DNA of 6,795 nt from contig JAEYPI010000053.1 of the NCBI GenBank assembly GCA_023410885.1, forward strand, positions 1 through 6,795, read 5' to 3'. This stretch comes from Bacillota bacterium. Lineage in GTDB: Bacteria > Bacillota > Clostridia > DSM-8532. Shown here piece after piece: positions 5,817 to 6,795 of the stretch. Position 1 is the first letter of the stretch, and each line of letters starts with the position of its first letter. The translations under genes and the position numbers were made by a program. The notes beneath the pieces were generated by a model. It had not been told where the DNA came from. It did no database searches and worked only from the letters and a program-made list of their open reading frames with translations.

Positions 5817-6470
5817 ATGGGATACGGTATTAAGCTTAAGGTCTGGGGAGACTATGCCTGCTTTACCAGACCGGAAATGAAGGCTGAGCGTGTAAGCTAT
5901 GACGTTATGACACCATCTGCTGCGCGAGGAGTCCTCGAAGCGATTCACTGGAAACCGGCGATAAAATGGTGTATTGACCGGATTCATGTATTAAACCCAA
6001 TTAGGTTTGATTCAGTACGAAGAAATGAAGTCAAGAGCAAGATTTCCGCAGATACCATTAAAAGTGCAATGAGGGGAACTCCAGTTGATTTGCATCAATA
6101 TGCGGCCGATGACAGAGTGCAAAGAGCCGCACTGCTGCTGCGAGATGTAGCTTACATTATTGAAGCACATTTTGAGATGACTTCAAATGCAGGTGATGAG
6201 GATACACCTGAAAAACATTATAACATTTTTCTAAGGCGAGCACGTTCCGGCCAATGTCATATGCAGCCATATTTAGGGTGTAGAGAGTTTCCAGCTCACT
6301 TTATGTTGCTCGAGGGAGAAACTCCAAAGTCATCTTTAACAGGAGAGCAGGATCTTGGGTGGATGCTCTACGACATGGATTTCACCAATGATATGCAGCC
6401 ACAGTTTTTTCGCCCTCTTATGACGAATGGTGTGTTTGATTGCCAAATGGATAGGGAGGTGAATGAATGA
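5817..6470 (+). CDS. cas5c: Cas5c (Cas5d), type I-C pre-crRNA endoribonuclease and Cascade subunit
   Basis: In type I-C systems, which lack Cas6, Cas5c cuts the repeat of the precursor crRNA and stays on the 5' handle in Cascade. The 217-residue protein opens with the Cas5 RRM strand IKLKVWGDYACFTRPE (5-20), then the family block SYDVMTPSAARGVLEAIHWKP (27-47). DTPEKHYNIFLRRA (129-142) matches the segment holding the catalytic Lys-His of Bacillus halodurans Cas5d (K116, H117), here K133 and H134. From my recollection of that protein (...SIYWKPT...), its catalytic Tyr46 aligns with His44 here. LGCREFPAHF (153-162) is the usual glycine-rich/C-terminal segment. The length is close to the family norm. 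It is preceded by cas3 and overlaps the cas8c start by 4 bases (ATGA), implying coupled translation. Confidence 0.96.
   Translation: MGYGIKLKVWGDYACFTRPEMKAERVSYDVMTPSAARGVLEAIHWKPAIKWCIDRIHVLNPIRFDSVRRNEVKSKISADTIKSAMRGTPVDLHQYAADDRVQRAALLLRDVAYIIEAHFEMTSNAGDEDTPEKHYNIFLRRARSGQCHMQPYLGCREFPAHFMLLEGETPKSSLTGEQDLGWMLYDMDFTNDMQPQFFRPLMTNGVFDCQMDREVNE
6454..6460 (+). promoter_or_regulatory. Ribosome binding site of cas8c inside cas5c
   Basis: GGGAGGT, within the last codons of cas5c, lies 6 bases before ATG 6467. Together with the ATGA stop/start overlap (6467-6470) it fixes the cas8c start and suggests both reinitiation and direct loading of ribosomes. Confidence 0.75.
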
Positions 6471-6795
6471 TATTGCAGGCTTTGTATGATCATTATCATG
6501 TTCTGCTTGAGGATGAGAGTTCTGGGATTGCCAGACCGGGTTATAGCGTAGCTAAGGTCTCGCATGCGGTAGTATTGTCACCGGAAGGCGAACTGTTGTC
6601 GATTGAGAATTTGATGATTCAAGAAGGAAAAAAATTAGTGTCACGCTCTATGCTGGTACCTCTTCAAGAAAAAAGAGCAAATGGCATAAGGCCCTACTTT
6701 CTTTGTGATAAGGCTGAATATGTATTTGGTGTGATAAAAGACAAACAGGACAATATTAAAATAAATCAGGCTTATTTTTCAGCTTTCAGAGAGAA
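6467..6795 (+). CDS. cas8c: Cas8c (Csd1), type I-C Cascade large subunit, N-terminal 109 residues (cut by window edge)
   Basis: The ATG overlaps the cas5c stop in an ATGA, and the frame stays open to the right edge (109 codons plus 2 bases). The opening MILQALYDHYHVLLED is the characteristic N-terminus of Csd1/Cas8c. It is followed by GYSVAKVSHAVVLSPEGELL (25-44) and a VPLQEKRANGIRPYFLCDKAEYVFG stretch (64-88) that matches the conserved P-x-x-x-R-x-x-G-I-x-P-x-FLCD-x-x-x-Y-x-x-G block of the family. Cas8c recognises the PAM, helps open the target DNA and recruits Cas3. Family members are usually about 550-650 residues, so most of the gene is outside the window. It would normally be followed by cas7c, cas4, cas1, cas2 and the repeat array. 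Confidence 0.95.
   Translation, partial: MILQALYDHYHVLLEDESSGIARPGYSVAKVSHAVVLSPEGELLSIENLMIQEGKKLVSRSMLVPLQEKRANGIRPYFLCDKAEYVFGVIKDKQDNIKINQAYFSAFRE

Noticed and set aside
5817..6470. Broken or truncated Cas5c
   Set aside because: At 217 residues it is close to the normal length, the K-H motif is present, and the stop overlaps the cas8c start in the usual way.
1..6795. CRISPR repeat-spacer array
   Set aside because: No regularly spaced repeats of about 30 bp occur anywhere in the window. In type I-C loci the array normally follows cas2, which lies beyond the right edge.
3467..6795. A previously undescribed defence system
   Set aside because: cas3, cas5c and cas8c match type I-C in order and motifs. 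Novelty, if any, is in the regulatory DNA and the WYL linkage, not in a new effector.

Overview
The window looks like chromosomal DNA of a low-to-mid GC, Gram-positive-type bacterium of the Clostridia/Peptococcaceae kind (a Desulfitobacterium-like genome would fit). The evidence is strong AAGGAGG-type ribosome binding sites on most genes, sigma-A-type promoter boxes, Clostridia-like protein sequences and about 47-50 % GC in the regions I sampled outside cas3. The genus is inference; nothing here proves it.

The window splits at about 2290-2476 into two divergent halves. The left half is read on the minus strand. A DUF218/YdcF-like cytoplasmic protein (1616-2287) is followed by a large exported alpha-2-macroglobulin-like protein. 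The latter starts at 1506 and runs off the left edge, so only its first 502 residues are present: signal sequence, Ig-like/MG domains, and the start of an A2M MG domain with a TDR-LYKPSDTV motif.

The right half is read on the plus strand. A WYL-domain HTH transcription regulator (2477-3466) is followed, after 118 bp, by the start of a type I-C CRISPR-Cas operon: cas3 (HD nuclease plus helicase, 3585-5795), cas5c (the crRNA-processing and 5'-handle-binding subunit, 5817-6470) and the first 109 codons of cas8c (6467 to the right edge). Spacing is tight (21 bp between cas3 and cas5c, an ATGA overlap between cas5c and cas8c), so these genes are almost certainly co-transcribed. The expected cas7, cas4, cas1, cas2 and repeat array would lie beyond the right edge; no array is present here.

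The least ordinary part is the 189-bp divergent intergenic region. It carries two separate dyads. One is a 45-bp near-palindrome (2383-2427) that encloses both promoter boxes of the WYL gene. The other is a perfect 8-bp inverted repeat with arm centres 21 bp apart (2295-2323), straddling the -10 box of the ydcF-like gene. The simplest reading is that the WYL protein autoregulates at the first and possibly controls the adjacent cas operon. That is a testable inference, not something the sequence proves. I see no clearly undescribed enzymatic system in the window.
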